The translations under genes were made by a program, and so were the position numbers. Shown piece by piece: positions 38,057-47,592 of a DNA stretch of 64,000 nucleotides. Origin of the DNA: Sulfitobacter sp. F26169L (GTDB lineage: Bacteria > Pseudomonadota > Alphaproteobacteria > Rhodobacterales > Rhodobacteraceae). Numbering within the stretch: position 1 is the first letter of the stretch; every line of letters begins with the position of its first letter. The notes under the pieces were generated by a model. The model was not told where the DNA came from. It did no database searches and worked only from the letters and a program-made list of their open reading frames with translations. The stretch covers positions 372,001 to 436,000 of the forward strand of contig NZ_JAPMLP010000003.1 in NCBI RefSeq assembly GCF_026410285.1, given 5' to 3'.

Positions 38057-38889
38057 CGGCCCCGCGCCCAGCGTTCTTGCGCGCGGTGCGGCAGACGCAC
38101 TGCCAATGCTACCGCCACAAATGCTGCAAACCCCGCCGGATCACGCAGCGCCCGCCGCCAGAGCAGCGGAGCATCTTCCGGAAACGGATCATGATTTTTC
38201 CAAAGTTCGGGATAGAGTTCCTTGACCTCGGCCACACCGATATCCTGCCGACGGCGCACCCGCACCAGCGGCCCTGCCCCTTCGATCATCGGCCAGTGGT
38301 ACTGCGCCGGTACGCGAACACGCTCTTGGGGCGTAAAGCTGAGGCGCACAAAAGTATCATCGGATATAATGTCGGGGAACACCCCCCACCGCTTACGACC
38401 AGCCGCATTTACAGCAAAGACACCAAATCCCGGAACACCATGGGTACAAAACGGCAGTCTAGCCCAAAAACGGGCGTAAAGGCGGGTGAACCTGCTGCCA
38501 GCGGCATCCACGATCGGGCTTCCGCTTGCATATCGCGGCTCGGGGGTATCCAGCACATCAGCCAGTTGCGCCATGAGTGGAGGTGACACGACAACGTCAG
38601 CATCAAGATAGATGCGCACACCGTGCTTTGCGGCCCGGTCACCCGCATTCAATGCTTTCATCTTGCCACCCTCTGCCAGATCGAGCACCGTGAGCGGCCA
38701 CCCTTTCGCAGCAAAGCGCGCTGCGAAACCCCGTGAGCTTTCAACTGTTTCATCTGTGCAGCCATTGGCCATCACAATCACTTCGACAGCCGCACCTGTC
38801 CTATCAGAGGCGAGCAGCGCTTCCAGACACGGCTCGATATACCCTTCTTCGTTATGGGCAGGGATCAGGATGCTACAGGCGACCCTCAT
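38053..38889 (-). CDS. Family 2 glycosyltransferase
   Basis: The 278-residue GT-A enzyme opens SILIPAHNEEGYIEPCLEAL and has the metal-binding motif as YLDADV with the substrate loop around SPPLM. The C-terminal part has basic residues but no strong membrane helix. It overlaps the SGNH/GH gene by 4 bp and is the last gene of the seven-gene PKS-NRPS operon. Its acceptor is unknown; linkage to the PKS-NRPS product or to the polysaccharide are both possible. Confidence 0.88.
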   Translation of the reverse strand: MRVACSILIPAHNEEGYIEPCLEALLASDRTGAAVEVIVMANGCTDETVESSRGFAARFAAKGWPLTVLDLAEGGKMKALNAGDRAAKHGVRIYLDADVVVSPPLMAQLADVLDTPEPRYASGSPIVDAAGSRFTRLYARFWARLPFCTHGVPGFGVFAVNAAGRKRWGVFPDIISDDTFVRLSFTPQERVRVPAQYHWPMIEGAGPLVRVRRRQDIGVAEVKELYPELWKNHDPFPEDAPLLWRRALRDPAGFAAFVAVALAVRLPHRAQERWARGR

Positions 38890-41441
38890 CTTTTTGCCAC
38901 CAGCGCATCCCAGCGCGGATTGCTGTCATCCAGATGGCGCAGTGCGCCCCAGCTGCCCCATTTTGTCGGTACGTAGACATCGGCGTAGGCGTTGAACAGC
39001 TTGCCCCCCACGCCGTTCCACGCCTCCAGCAGTGCAGAATATAGCGCACCCATTTCGGGTGTGTAATTGAAATGGCGGAAAAACGCGCCGAGGCGTTCAT
39101 CATCCACCTGCGCACCGATGCCAACTACATGCGTGCCGCCCTCGTACATGAGCAGATCCAGCCCCGCTTTCCTCGCCACATCGGCATGATAAGGCCAGAT
39201 ACGATCCCGCAAATCGCTGATGGTATCGGCATCTACCCCGCTCACAGAGCCATCAGTCAGCTCTTGGGCCGCTACAGCTGTGGCATAGTCGTATTGCGTC
39301 GCCTCCAGCGCCTTTTGCCGTGCAGCACCTGTCAGCCCTTGCGCCGTCACAGCATTATTTGCCCGTGAAAGGCTTTCGTCCAGCCAGTTCGTGACCTGTT
39401 CGCGCCGCGCCTCAAGCCCCAGAATACCGCCAAAATATCCGGTGATTGCATAGGCATCAAACGCCTCAGCGGGCTTGGGCGCACCTTCTGCCACAGCCAA
39501 AGGTGCCGCAAGAATGTTCTCCTCAAGCCCCAGCCAACCTGTTTGCGTCGAAATTACGTTGACCAGTTGTGATTCATTCCCCTTGAACACCGCCGACCAG
39601 ATGCGCGCAACCTCTGCCGCGCGCATTGCATAGAATTGTGTACCGACATCCGTCTTGCCCCAGCGTTCCTTGGCCTGCTCCTCGGCCCAGCGGGTCTGTG
39701 CAAATTGGAAATTCCACATCTCGTTCGAGTATTCGACATAGACCTTCTGCGCGGGGTCCAGACCTGCACGTATTTCTTGCGCAAATGCCTTCACATAAGC
39801 GTCATCCGCCAGATGCGGGATGTTCACCCAGATATCCTTGCCCAGACCATTCGCAAGCGCCAGCATGATCTCTAACGGCACCCCATGATGCGCCCAGCTT
39901 GCATCGCCCGTCTGCGGGCGGTCCTGCCAGCGCGACTGGGTGGAGTTATTCGTCTCCATCCAGTCCATAAACCGCAGCGTTTCAAAAGGGGCCAGACGGG
40001 CGGTCCAGTCGGGGTTGAACACCGCGCCGCTTTCCCACAGCGCCAACCGGTCCTCGCGCACCACTGAAATGTTGCGCACCGGATCACTGCTGCTGGTTCG
40101 TTGGATACGGATTTCGACACTGCCCGGCCCCGGCGTATAATCAAACCGCACCTCACCACGGCCATAGCGGATGTTGCGCGCGCGGCCTGTCGGCTCTACC
40201 ACGCCGCCGCCATCAAAGCGCAACACATAGCGCCCCTCCAGCGATGGCGCTGCGGCCTCCGGCAGATCGGTCAGGATCATCGTCCCGACCGACCCTGCAT
40301 CGCGCGGGAGTGAGCGGACCCATCCATCTGCATCGATATGCCCCGCCTCAACCAGTGCGGCAAATTCAATGCCGCCAAACTGGCCCGGCAAATGCCCGAG
40401 CCACGGGCGCGCGGTTTTCATGATGTCAATAAACGGCTGTTGCGCGGCCCAATCTGTTATGGGTGCAAGGCCCACCGCGATCTCGCCCGCTGGCGTTGCG
40501 GAAGGCAGCGCAGCAGGCGCGGTCTGCGTTTCGGCCTCTGGCACCGCTTCTGCGGGGGGGGAAGACCGCACAGTTTTATCAACGTCCGGTGTTGGCGCCT
40601 TTATGGCAGTCACCTGAACCGGCGTATCCGCCACCTCGCCTCCCTGATAGGCTTCGACGCTCTCGCGGGCGACACGTTGCATCGCCGCCGCCATTTCGGC
40701 ATCCGGCCCCGCAAACGGCTTGCCATAGCGATCACTGACAGCGTGGGGCAATCCTTCGGGGCTGGCATCGGTCAGCACCGCGTATTGCACCATCGACACA
40801 AAGTAATGCCCAAGCGGGTTGAGATGGATATCGTCATCAAAGACTTGGGAAATTGTGTTCAACCCCGGTACGGTTCCGGCCGCAATGGCATCATCTAGAC
40901 GTGCCAGCGCCTGTCCCGCAGGGATAAGCCTGATCCGAGCTTCGGCGTCCGGCTGCTCCGCACCCAGCAGCGTCACGATCCCTTCCCAATCGGCCAGATC
41001 CTCTTGCAGGCGCACCCGCCACGGGGTTTTCGCACCGTCGTCAAATTCAATAGTTTTGCCCGTGCCGCTTTTCAGGCTGTGCCATGTCTCCTGCACAAAA
41101 ACCCGTGCGTCCGGATTGGCACCAAAAGCAAGACCCGCAAATGCCTGCGCGTAAACCTCTGTCTCGCTCCATTGCAAATGATTGGCCAGCGGAATTGCCT
41201 CTGTCAGGATCAGATCGGTTGTGATCCCTTTGGGCAAGGTTAAGCGCGCATCAATGCCCTCCGCTTTGTCGGAATTATGCCAGTTGTATTTCAGCGGTGC
41301 GCCATTGATGATCTGGGCCTGCACCTGAACGGTGTCGCTACTCGCCCCCAACGCAGCCTCAAGCATATCGGGTCCGGCGCTGCCAAACAGGCTATGCCCC
41401 ACCATCACAACCGAAAAAATTGCGCTTGTCAGGTCACTCAT
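38886..41441 (-). CDS. Large two-domain protein: SGNH-like hydrolase plus glycoside-hydrolase-like domain
   Basis: The 851-residue protein has an N-terminal hydrophobic stretch containing VVMVGHSLFG, which looks like SGNH block I with the nucleophilic Ser. Family features continue with VFVQETWHSL and the block V DDIHLNPLGHYF (Asp-x-x-His). A Pro/Ala/Thr-rich linker (residues about 265-335) leads to a roughly 500-residue domain with DIWVNIPHLADD and VYVEYSNEMWNF, a Glu-bearing motif like that of clan-A glycoside hydrolases. The ATG at 41441 overlaps the upstream stop (ATGA). Its N-terminal domain is a paralogue of the preceding gene. It may trim or acylate/deacylate a polysaccharide; the substrate is unknown. 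Confidence 0.7.
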   Translation of the reverse strand: MSDLTSAIFSVVMVGHSLFGSAGPDMLEAALGASSDTVQVQAQIINGAPLKYNWHNSDKAEGIDARLTLPKGITTDLILTEAIPLANHLQWSETEVYAQAFAGLAFGANPDARVFVQETWHSLKSGTGKTIEFDDGAKTPWRVRLQEDLADWEGIVTLLGAEQPDAEARIRLIPAGQALARLDDAIAAGTVPGLNTISQVFDDDIHLNPLGHYFVSMVQYAVLTDASPEGLPHAVSDRYGKPFAGPDAEMAAAMQRVARESVEAYQGGEVADTPVQVTAIKAPTPDVDKTVRSSPPAEAVPEAETQTAPAALPSATPAGEIAVGLAPITDWAAQQPFIDIMKTARPWLGHLPGQFGGIEFAALVEAGHIDADGWVRSLPRDAGSVGTMILTDLPEAAAPSLEGRYVLRFDGGGVVEPTGRARNIRYGRGEVRFDYTPGPGSVEIRIQRTSSSDPVRNISVVREDRLALWESGAVFNPDWTARLAPFETLRFMDWMETNNSTQSRWQDRPQTGDASWAHHGVPLEIMLALANGLGKDIWVNIPHLADDAYVKAFAQEIRAGLDPAQKVYVEYSNEMWNFQFAQTRWAEEQAKERWGKTDVGTQFYAMRAAEVARIWSAVFKGNESQLVNVISTQTGWLGLEENILAAPLAVAEGAPKPAEAFDAYAITGYFGGILGLEARREQVTNWLDESLSRANNAVTAQGLTGAARQKALEATQYDYATAVAAQELTDGSVSGVDADTISDLRDRIWPYHADVARKAGLDLLMYEGGTHVVGIGAQVDDERLGAFFRHFNYTPEMGALYSALLEAWNGVGGKLFNAYADVYVPTKWGSWGALRHLDDSNPRWDALVAKR

Positions 41442-42388
41442 TTCGATACTCCGCTGTAGGGCGTTTTGCGCACCACATCCCACACTGTATTTTGCATCAA
41501 TACACCAGCTGCAGCATCGGGTGCATCCGCAATCGTGCCATCTGCGCGTTTCAACGCCAGCGGCAGGCCTAAAGGGCTGCGCTGATACAGCGTCGCGTAG
41601 TGGGTCAGCGCCACCAGATAAGCCCCCAGATCACCCAGATGAATGGTATCGACCGCCCCTTCGGGCGTGCGCGCAAACAGGGCATCGCGGCTTGCGATAT
41701 TGCCGACACCGCCGCGCTGCTCCAGCGCGCGGACAAATGCCCCAAGCGCCTGACCGGCAGGGATGACATAAACCGGCGCTTTGATTTGTGCCACCGCAGG
41801 CAAAACCAGCCGGTCCAGCCAGAGCGCATCGAAATCGCCGTCAATGCGCGCAAGCCATCCAGCGGGATCGTCGGTGTTGTGCCATGTCTCGTAAAGGTAA
41901 AGCCGTACATCAGGTCGCGCAGCGCGTGCCAGCGCGGCCCAGTTCCCCAGATAGTGCACGCTGTCATGATACCGGATGGCATCCGCCAGCTCGACCATTT
42001 CAGTCAGGACCAACGCATCGAATTGTCCGCTTTGCACTGCGTCTTTGGCGGGTAGAAACCGGGGGTGGTTGTTTTCGGTTTCAAAGCCGTTCACCGGCAC
42101 GTCCGGCTCCCAATGCGCGCGCAGCGGCGCGCCCCACCCCAACTGGCTTGCGTATGCATGGCCCGAAGGCGCAAGTTGGGCAAGCATTGCGGGCATGTCA
42201 CGCCCGACCAGCGAGTGCCCCAGATGATAGACATTCAGCGGCCCGGCGGGCGCTGGCAGGGAGACGGTGTATTGCGCGCGCGCATTTAACAGCCTGCGCT
42301 GGCGCACCCCCGCCGACAGCGCAAGCCCCGCGCCAATCCCGATCACCCCCGTCGCGGCCCCCCGCAGCATGTTGCGTCGTGAAAACAT
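41438..42388 (-). CDS. Tat-exported SGNH-like hydrolase
   Basis: The 316-residue protein begins with a twin-arginine signal (SRRNMLRGAATGVIGIGAGLAL). It contains YHLGHSLVG (nucleophile Ser), LYLYETWHNT, and DTIHLGDLGAYL (Asp-x-x-His), the same set as in the next gene. It is therefore probably a periplasmic esterase or acyltransferase of the SGNH class. The ATG at 42388 is used because AAGGGAA stands 7 bp upstream; GTG codons precede it. It follows the phosphopantetheinyl transferase gene after about 12 bp. The catalytic assignment is inferred from short motifs. Confidence 0.7.
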   Translation of the reverse strand: MFSRRNMLRGAATGVIGIGAGLALSAGVRQRRLLNARAQYTVSLPAPAGPLNVYHLGHSLVGRDMPAMLAQLAPSGHAYASQLGWGAPLRAHWEPDVPVNGFETENNHPRFLPAKDAVQSGQFDALVLTEMVELADAIRYHDSVHYLGNWAALARAARPDVRLYLYETWHNTDDPAGWLARIDGDFDALWLDRLVLPAVAQIKAPVYVIPAGQALGAFVRALEQRGGVGNIASRDALFARTPEGAVDTIHLGDLGAYLVALTHYATLYQRSPLGLPLALKRADGTIADAPDAAAGVLMQNTVWDVVRKTPYSGVSK

Positions 42389-42400
42389 CACCACTTCCCT

Positions 42401-43105
42401 TCAGGAGTTGTTCGTCCGTGCCGTGCCAGATTGCCTAACTGCAACGCCCGTGACAAGCAGGCCAGCAGCCTGTCTGAAACGCCCCCTCAGAATGTCACCG
42501 GCGGCAAACGGGCCATGGGAAGTTTGAAATACCGCCCTAAAGCGCGATGCATCGCGATCCACCCGGATCTCGAATGTGTCAAATCCGAACAGTGTTCTTG
42601 TGACCTGATACTGCGCCTTATAGGCCGCTTCCTTGGCGGAAAATAACAGCTTTGCCATATGGGCCTGATCGTCCGGCCCCAATGTGCTCAACCACGCGCG
42701 CTCGCTGCGGGTGCAGATTTCGGGCAGCAATGCAGGGTCCAGCGGCGTGGCCTCTTCCAGATCAATGCCGATGCCGCGCCAGTCACGGCACAATCCTACG
42801 GCAGCCGCGCAGGCAGTGCGCGAATGTGAAATGCTGCCCGTCACCCCTGCCGGCCAGACCGGCGCACGATCCGGTCCTGTCAGAATGGGTTGCGGAGCGA
42901 TATCCAGCATCGAAAGTGCCGCACGGGCTGCGGCGCGGCCTGCGTGAAATTCTGTGCGTCGACGTGGCACGGCTGTGCGAATTGCCGCGTCCTCGGCAGC
43001 TTCGATTTTGGATGGCATGACGCGTGGATCACACGCGGCAACGGCAATTCCATCGGGCAAAACCGATCGTGCCAGCGCCGCGACAAGATCGGGATCGACA
43101 ATCAC
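42401..43105 (-). CDS. 4'-phosphopantetheinyl transferase (Sfp/EntD type)
   Basis: The 234-residue enzyme attaches phosphopantetheine from CoA to the carrier domains. The Mg-binding motif is WRGIGIDLEEATPL, and the second motif is LFSAKEAAYKAQY; TGSISHSRTACAAAVG gives the conserved His. It overlaps the NRPS gene by 4 bp, so the operon carries its own activator for the ACP (PKS) and PCP (NRPS). Confidence 0.93.
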   Translation of the reverse strand: MIVDPDLVAALARSVLPDGIAVAACDPRVMPSKIEAAEDAAIRTAVPRRRTEFHAGRAAARAALSMLDIAPQPILTGPDRAPVWPAGVTGSISHSRTACAAAVGLCRDWRGIGIDLEEATPLDPALLPEICTRSERAWLSTLGPDDQAHMAKLLFSAKEAAYKAQYQVTRTLFGFDTFEIRVDRDASRFRAVFQTSHGPFAAGDILRGRFRQAAGLLVTGVAVRQSGTARTNNS

Positions 43106-46100
43106 ATATCTGCCTTGGCCCGCCCTGCACGCATCGCACGGCGTTTCGAAATTGTCTCTGCCTTTGCTGGCGCGTCTTGCGCCGGCGCCTCTGCCGGCGT
43201 TTCGGTTTTAGCACGGCCTTTGTCCAGATGTGCCGCCAGACCCGACAGGGTTGGAAAGCGGAAGATGTCTGTAATCCCCAACCTGTCCACGCCAAGAGCC
43301 GCTTTTATGTCACGGTGCGCTTGCACAGCCAGCAACGAATGTCCGCCCAGCGCAAAGAAGTTGTCCGAGGGGCGGATGTTGGACACGCCCAGAATTGCAC
43401 TCCAGACAGTTGCGATTGCAGCCTGGGTGTCGCCTTCGACTGTCGCCACGCCACCATTATCCGGCGCGGCTTTGGCAGCGGGTGCCGGCAGCGCTTTCCG
43501 GTCGATCTTCTTGTTCGGCGTCAATGGCATCTGCGCCATTTCGACAATCCGCGCGGGCACCATGATGTCGGGCAGACTGCCCGAGAGTGCTTTACGCAAG
43601 GCATCCTCGTTAATGCTGCTGCCTGTCACATATCCGACCAGTTGTGCGCCGCCAGCCCCCTCACGCGCCACAACAACAGCTTGCGTGATGCCGGATTGGG
43701 CGACAAGCGCGCTCTCGATCTCGCCCAACTCGATCCGGTGACCACGGATTTTCACCTGATCATCCGCGCGCCCTATGAAGCCCAGCACACCGTCACTGCG
43801 CCATGCCGCCAGATCGCCAGTGCGGTACATCCAGCCCGCGCCGAACGGGTTTTCGACGAACCGCTCGGTCGTCATCTCGGCGCGGTTCCAATACCCTTGG
43901 GCCACACCGTCACCTGCGATGTAAAGCTCACCCGCGACACCTATCGGGCAAAGCGCAAGGCTTGCGTCCAGCACGTAAATCTGCGTGTTCGCGATAGGTG
44001 TGCCGATGGCGGCGGTTGCTTCGGGCCGGGTGACATCCTGTGTTGTGGACCAGATTGTGGTCTCGGTCGGGCCGTACATGTTTTGCACCCGTCCACCGCA
44101 GGCTTTCAGCAATTCTGCCGCCAGCGCACCCGGCAATGCCTCGCCCCCGACCATCAGTTCTTTCAGACCCGACAAGGCATAGCGGGTTTCGTCATTTGTA
44201 ACCAACATCTGCGCCATGGACGGTGTGCATTGCAGGTGGCTGACCTTGTGACGCATCCACTGCCCCGCAAGCGAGAAATCATCCGCCGCGAGCGCTGACC
44301 CTGCGTTGGCCCGTTCCAGCACCTGTGCCAAAGGCTTCAGCCCCGCCAGCACCGTGTCGACGTCGATGCCATAATCGATCAGACAGGCAATCTCGTCTAC
44401 GCCGATCCGCTTAAGCTGTTCTGCACGCGCTACGCCGTCTTCGATTGTACCGAACATGCCGCTGTCGTTGAAATACCGCTGAAACGCGAATTCAAGGATC
44501 GCTTCCAGCTCCTCCTCGTCCAGACTGCCAAGATCCATTTCGAAAGCATTATTCACACCTTCCGGGCGCTTGAACGCGGGGAAGGCCCATGCATATTGCT
44601 TGATCAGCCCGGCGGCGGCGCGCAAATAGTCTTTCATCGGGTCGCGCGCGATCTCTTCGGCCTGTGCGCGCGTTTCGGCCAGATAGGTGTGCAACATCAG
44701 GGTGACTTTGAAATCAGCCGGATCGTGGCCAGCGTGGCGCAGTGCTGCGTGATAGATTTTGATCTTGTCCGCGACCTCGTCCACCGACTGACCCAGCAGG
44801 TGGGTTAGCACGTTTGCGCCAATTTCGCCCGCTTCGCGCCACGTATCGGGATTGCCTGCGGTGGTCACCCAGACGGGCAGTTCTGCGGACACGGGGCGTG
44901 GTTGTGTGACCACGGCAAAGGGTGTGCCGTCTTTGGTGGGGAATTCGACCGCATCACCGCGCCACAGGCTGCGCAACTGATCAATTGCGGCATACATCGC
45001 GGGTTTATTTGCAGGTGGGGTGTTTTCAGGACGCAGCACAAAATCATCCGGCTGCCAGCCGCTTGCGATGGCCAGCCCGACACGTCCGTTGGTCAGATTG
45101 TCGATCACAGCCCATTCTTCGGCAATACGCGCAGGATGGTGCAAAGGCGCAACGCATGATCCCGCACGCACAGACAGGTTTTGCGTGACCGCCGCCACGG
45201 CAGCACCCGTGACCGAGGGGTTCGGATAGGGGCCGCCAAAGGCATGGAAATGCCGCTCCGGCGTCCAGACCGCGTTAAACCCGTTGGCATCGGCGAATTT
45301 CGCACCCTCCAGCAGGAGGCGGTATTTTTCGGGCCCCACACCATCGTCATTGCCCCAATAGAACAGATTGAAATCAACCTTGCGATCCGGCAAAGCAATC
45401 GCGCCACGGCTCAGCTCGGTCCGGCTGTCATCGCCTGCCAGCACCAGTTTGAAACCGCGTGACAGGGTCCAGAACAATTCCAGCACGGAAATATCAAACG
45501 ACAGGCTGGTCACGGCCAACCATGCATCGCCCTGCGCATGGGTGATCCGCTGGTCCATTCCGGCAAAGAAGTTTGCAACATTGCCATGGCCCACCATTAC
45601 CCCTTTGGGTGTGCCTGTGGAGCCGGAGGTATAGATCAGATAGGCAAGCGTGCTTGCGTCCGCGCGCCCCTCGGGGTTTGTCTCTGGCGCGGATGCCAGA
45701 TCGGGGTCTGTGTCCAGCAGCAGCAGTTTCGCCTCGCCTTCGGGCAGACTGTTCGCCAGCGCCGATTGGGTGACAATCACAGGTGCACTGCTGTCAGTAA
45801 TATAGTGTTTGATCCGCTCTGCTGGATAGGCAGGATCAAGCGGCACGTACGCCCCGCCCGCCTTGAGAATGCCCAGCGCGCCAATCAACAGATCGGGGCT
45901 GCGTGACGTGGCCAATCCCACAGGTGTGCCCGTACCAACACCCAAGGCGATCAGCCGGTGCGCCAGCTTGTTCGCCGCTGCGTTCAGCGCGCGGTAGCTA
46001 AGGCTGTTGTCTTCGAACACCAGCGCCGTCGCATCCGGTGTCCGTTCAACCTGCGCTTCAAAGCTGGTGTGAATGGGCCGGGCGGCGTAGTCCGTTTCGG

Positions 46101-47592
46101 TCTTGTTCCACGTTTCAAGCAGGAGCGACCGTTCTTCCGGGGGCAAAGCCGCATCGCCGGTTAATGCTTTGGCCACCCTTGCCGCAATTATTTGCATCGC
46201 GGCATCATCAAGCAGACCGGCGTTGCCATGCAGGGTGATTGCCGCCTCTGTGATTGCAATTGACAATGTGCTTCCCGCCAAGGGGGCATCCGCCACCGCA
46301 ATCGCAGGCGTGGTCAGATCAACCGCCGGATCACGCAAGGCCAGATCCGCGGCAATCCCGCCGGTTTTTTCGATCCGCGCCATTTGCGCTGCAAGCGGTG
46401 CATCACTGCGCAACGGCACCCATGGCAATACGTAACCGTTTGCAGCAGGTTTCACCGCATAGGCGATGTCGCCACCGCCCTGCCCTGCGCCCAGCACCAT
46501 CGCAGCAATAACCGCCGCCAACGCGTCCTCCCGGCCGGTACCTTGCGCCAAATCAACGGTGCGCTTGTGCCAATCATCACTGGCACGTCCACGCGCCAAT
46601 GGCACTGGCAGCGCCTCCCGCGCCGCCAGCTTGGCACGCCAGTACGCCTCATCCGCCACGATCAAATCCTGCAATTGGCGAAGGTCGGTGTCTGCCTTGT
46701 CCACGTGCGTACCAACTGCCGGCAATGCCACCTCGCCGCGCAATCCCGCCACACCCGACAGTTTAACGGCACCGTCAGCAGTAGCGATAACCACCCCGTC
46801 GGGTTCTACCCCAAGCACGGTTCCGGCTGCACTGTTTCCGGTAGCGGATTCACCGGTTTCAACAGTATAAACCACGCCATCCGCAGCAATCTTTGCAACA
46901 CCCAGCGGGTTCCAATACCCACCAAAATCAAGCCCCCGTAGCAGGGCGATAACCTGCGCGGTGGTATGGCTGAAATCAATCAGGTCAAACACGGCTGGCC
47001 GTTGGTTACGGGCGAAATAGCTGCGCTGGCTCAGGTCTTGGGGGGTACGCTCGGGCTTGCCCTTTTCCAGCTGCGCCAGAACGCGGTCAAAACTGTCCAT
47101 CGCGGCGGCGTAGCATTTGGAATTGAGGCTGAAGGCCGTGTCATCGGCAGCGATATCGATCAGTTCCTGTGCCAGCAGATCGCCTTCGTCAACGCCGCCT
47201 TCGATCATGTGCCAGCTGACGCCGTGCTGCGCCTCGCCGTTGATGATGGCCCATGCAGGTGTGTTCAACCCTGCATAGCGCGGCAATGGACCATCATGAA
47301 AGTTCACGGCACCCTTGGCGGGCAGTGCCAGCACTGCATCCGGTATGATCCGCAAATTGGCAATGCTCAGCAGCCAGTCGAATGCAGGCAATCCGGCGGC
47401 GGCCAGATCGGACGGTTTTGGATAGCTCGCAATGCCGCGTGCATCCGCCCAGCCGCGCACATCCGCATCCGTTGTAACGACGGCAACCACCGTATGGCCC
47501 CCCGCAACAATCATATCCCCGCACGCGATCGTGAGGGACTGATCCCCGAGGATTACACAGGAAAAAGGATCAGCGTTGAAGGGGGCGGTCAT
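43102..47592 (-). CDS. Non-ribosomal peptide synthetase: formyltransferase / degenerate C / A with embedded luciferase-like monooxygenase / PCP
   Basis: Residues about 10-290 match methionyl-tRNA formyltransferase-type enzymes, with the active site Asn97, His99 and Asp135 intact. Residues about 310-480 look like a condensation domain remnant without HHxxxDG. The adenylation domain starts near 508 and has YTSGSTGTPKG (654-664) and FDIS (699-702). It is then interrupted at about 738-1095 by an FMN-dependent luciferase-like monooxygenase of the MupA/Atu3671 type, and resumes with NMYGPTETTI (1171-1180), YRTGDL and PNKKIDRK. The PCP carries GGHSL with Ser1419. Specificity positions read DILQMGMIWK, close to the glycine code. 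No TE is present. It overlaps both neighbours by 4 bp. Confidence 0.92.
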   Translation of the reverse strand: MTAPFNADPFSCVILGDQSLTIACGDMIVAGGHTVVAVVTTDADVRGWADARGIASYPKPSDLAAAGLPAFDWLLSIANLRIIPDAVLALPAKGAVNFHDGPLPRYAGLNTPAWAIINGEAQHGVSWHMIEGGVDEGDLLAQELIDIAADDTAFSLNSKCYAAAMDSFDRVLAQLEKGKPERTPQDLSQRSYFARNQRPAVFDLIDFSHTTAQVIALLRGLDFGGYWNPLGVAKIAADGVVYTVETGESATGNSAAGTVLGVEPDGVVIATADGAVKLSGVAGLRGEVALPAVGTHVDKADTDLRQLQDLIVADEAYWRAKLAAREALPVPLARGRASDDWHKRTVDLAQGTGREDALAAVIAAMVLGAGQGGGDIAYAVKPAANGYVLPWVPLRSDAPLAAQMARIEKTGGIAADLALRDPAVDLTTPAIAVADAPLAGSTLSIAITEAAITLHGNAGLLDDAAMQIIAARVAKALTGDAALPPEERSLLLETWNKTETDYAARPIHTSFEAQVERTPDATALVFEDNSLSYRALNAAANKLAHRLIALGVGTGTPVGLATSRSPDLLIGALGILKAGGAYVPLDPAYPAERIKHYITDSSAPVIVTQSALANSLPEGEAKLLLLDTDPDLASAPETNPEGRADASTLAYLIYTSGSTGTPKGVMVGHGNVANFFAGMDQRITHAQGDAWLAVTSLSFDISVLELFWTLSRGFKLVLAGDDSRTELSRGAIALPDRKVDFNLFYWGNDDGVGPEKYRLLLEGAKFADANGFNAVWTPERHFHAFGGPYPNPSVTGAAVAAVTQNLSVRAGSCVAPLHHPARIAEEWAVIDNLTNGRVGLAIASGWQPDDFVLRPENTPPANKPAMYAAIDQLRSLWRGDAVEFPTKDGTPFAVVTQPRPVSAELPVWVTTAGNPDTWREAGEIGANVLTHLLGQSVDEVADKIKIYHAALRHAGHDPADFKVTLMLHTYLAETRAQAEEIARDPMKDYLRAAAGLIKQYAWAFPAFKRPEGVNNAFEMDLGSLDEEELEAILEFAFQRYFNDSGMFGTIEDGVARAEQLKRIGVDEIACLIDYGIDVDTVLAGLKPLAQVLERANAGSALAADDFSLAGQWMRHKVSHLQCTPSMAQMLVTNDETRYALSGLKELMVGGEALPGALAAELLKACGGRVQNMYGPTETTIWSTTQDVTRPEATAAIGTPIANTQIYVLDASLALCPIGVAGELYIAGDGVAQGYWNRAEMTTERFVENPFGAGWMYRTGDLAAWRSDGVLGFIGRADDQVKIRGHRIELGEIESALVAQSGITQAVVVAREGAGGAQLVGYVTGSSINEDALRKALSGSLPDIMVPARIVEMAQMPLTPNKKIDRKALPAPAAKAAPDNGGVATVEGDTQAAIATVWSAILGVSNIRPSDNFFALGGHSLLAVQAHRDIKAALGVDRLGITDIFRFPTLSGLAAHLDKGRAKTETPAEAPAQDAPAKAETISKRRAMRAGRAKADM

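Noticed and set aside
43024-44298. 424-codon plus-strand frame opposite the NRPS
   Set aside because: Antisense shadow with unusual composition; the minus-strand A and PCP motifs are unambiguous.
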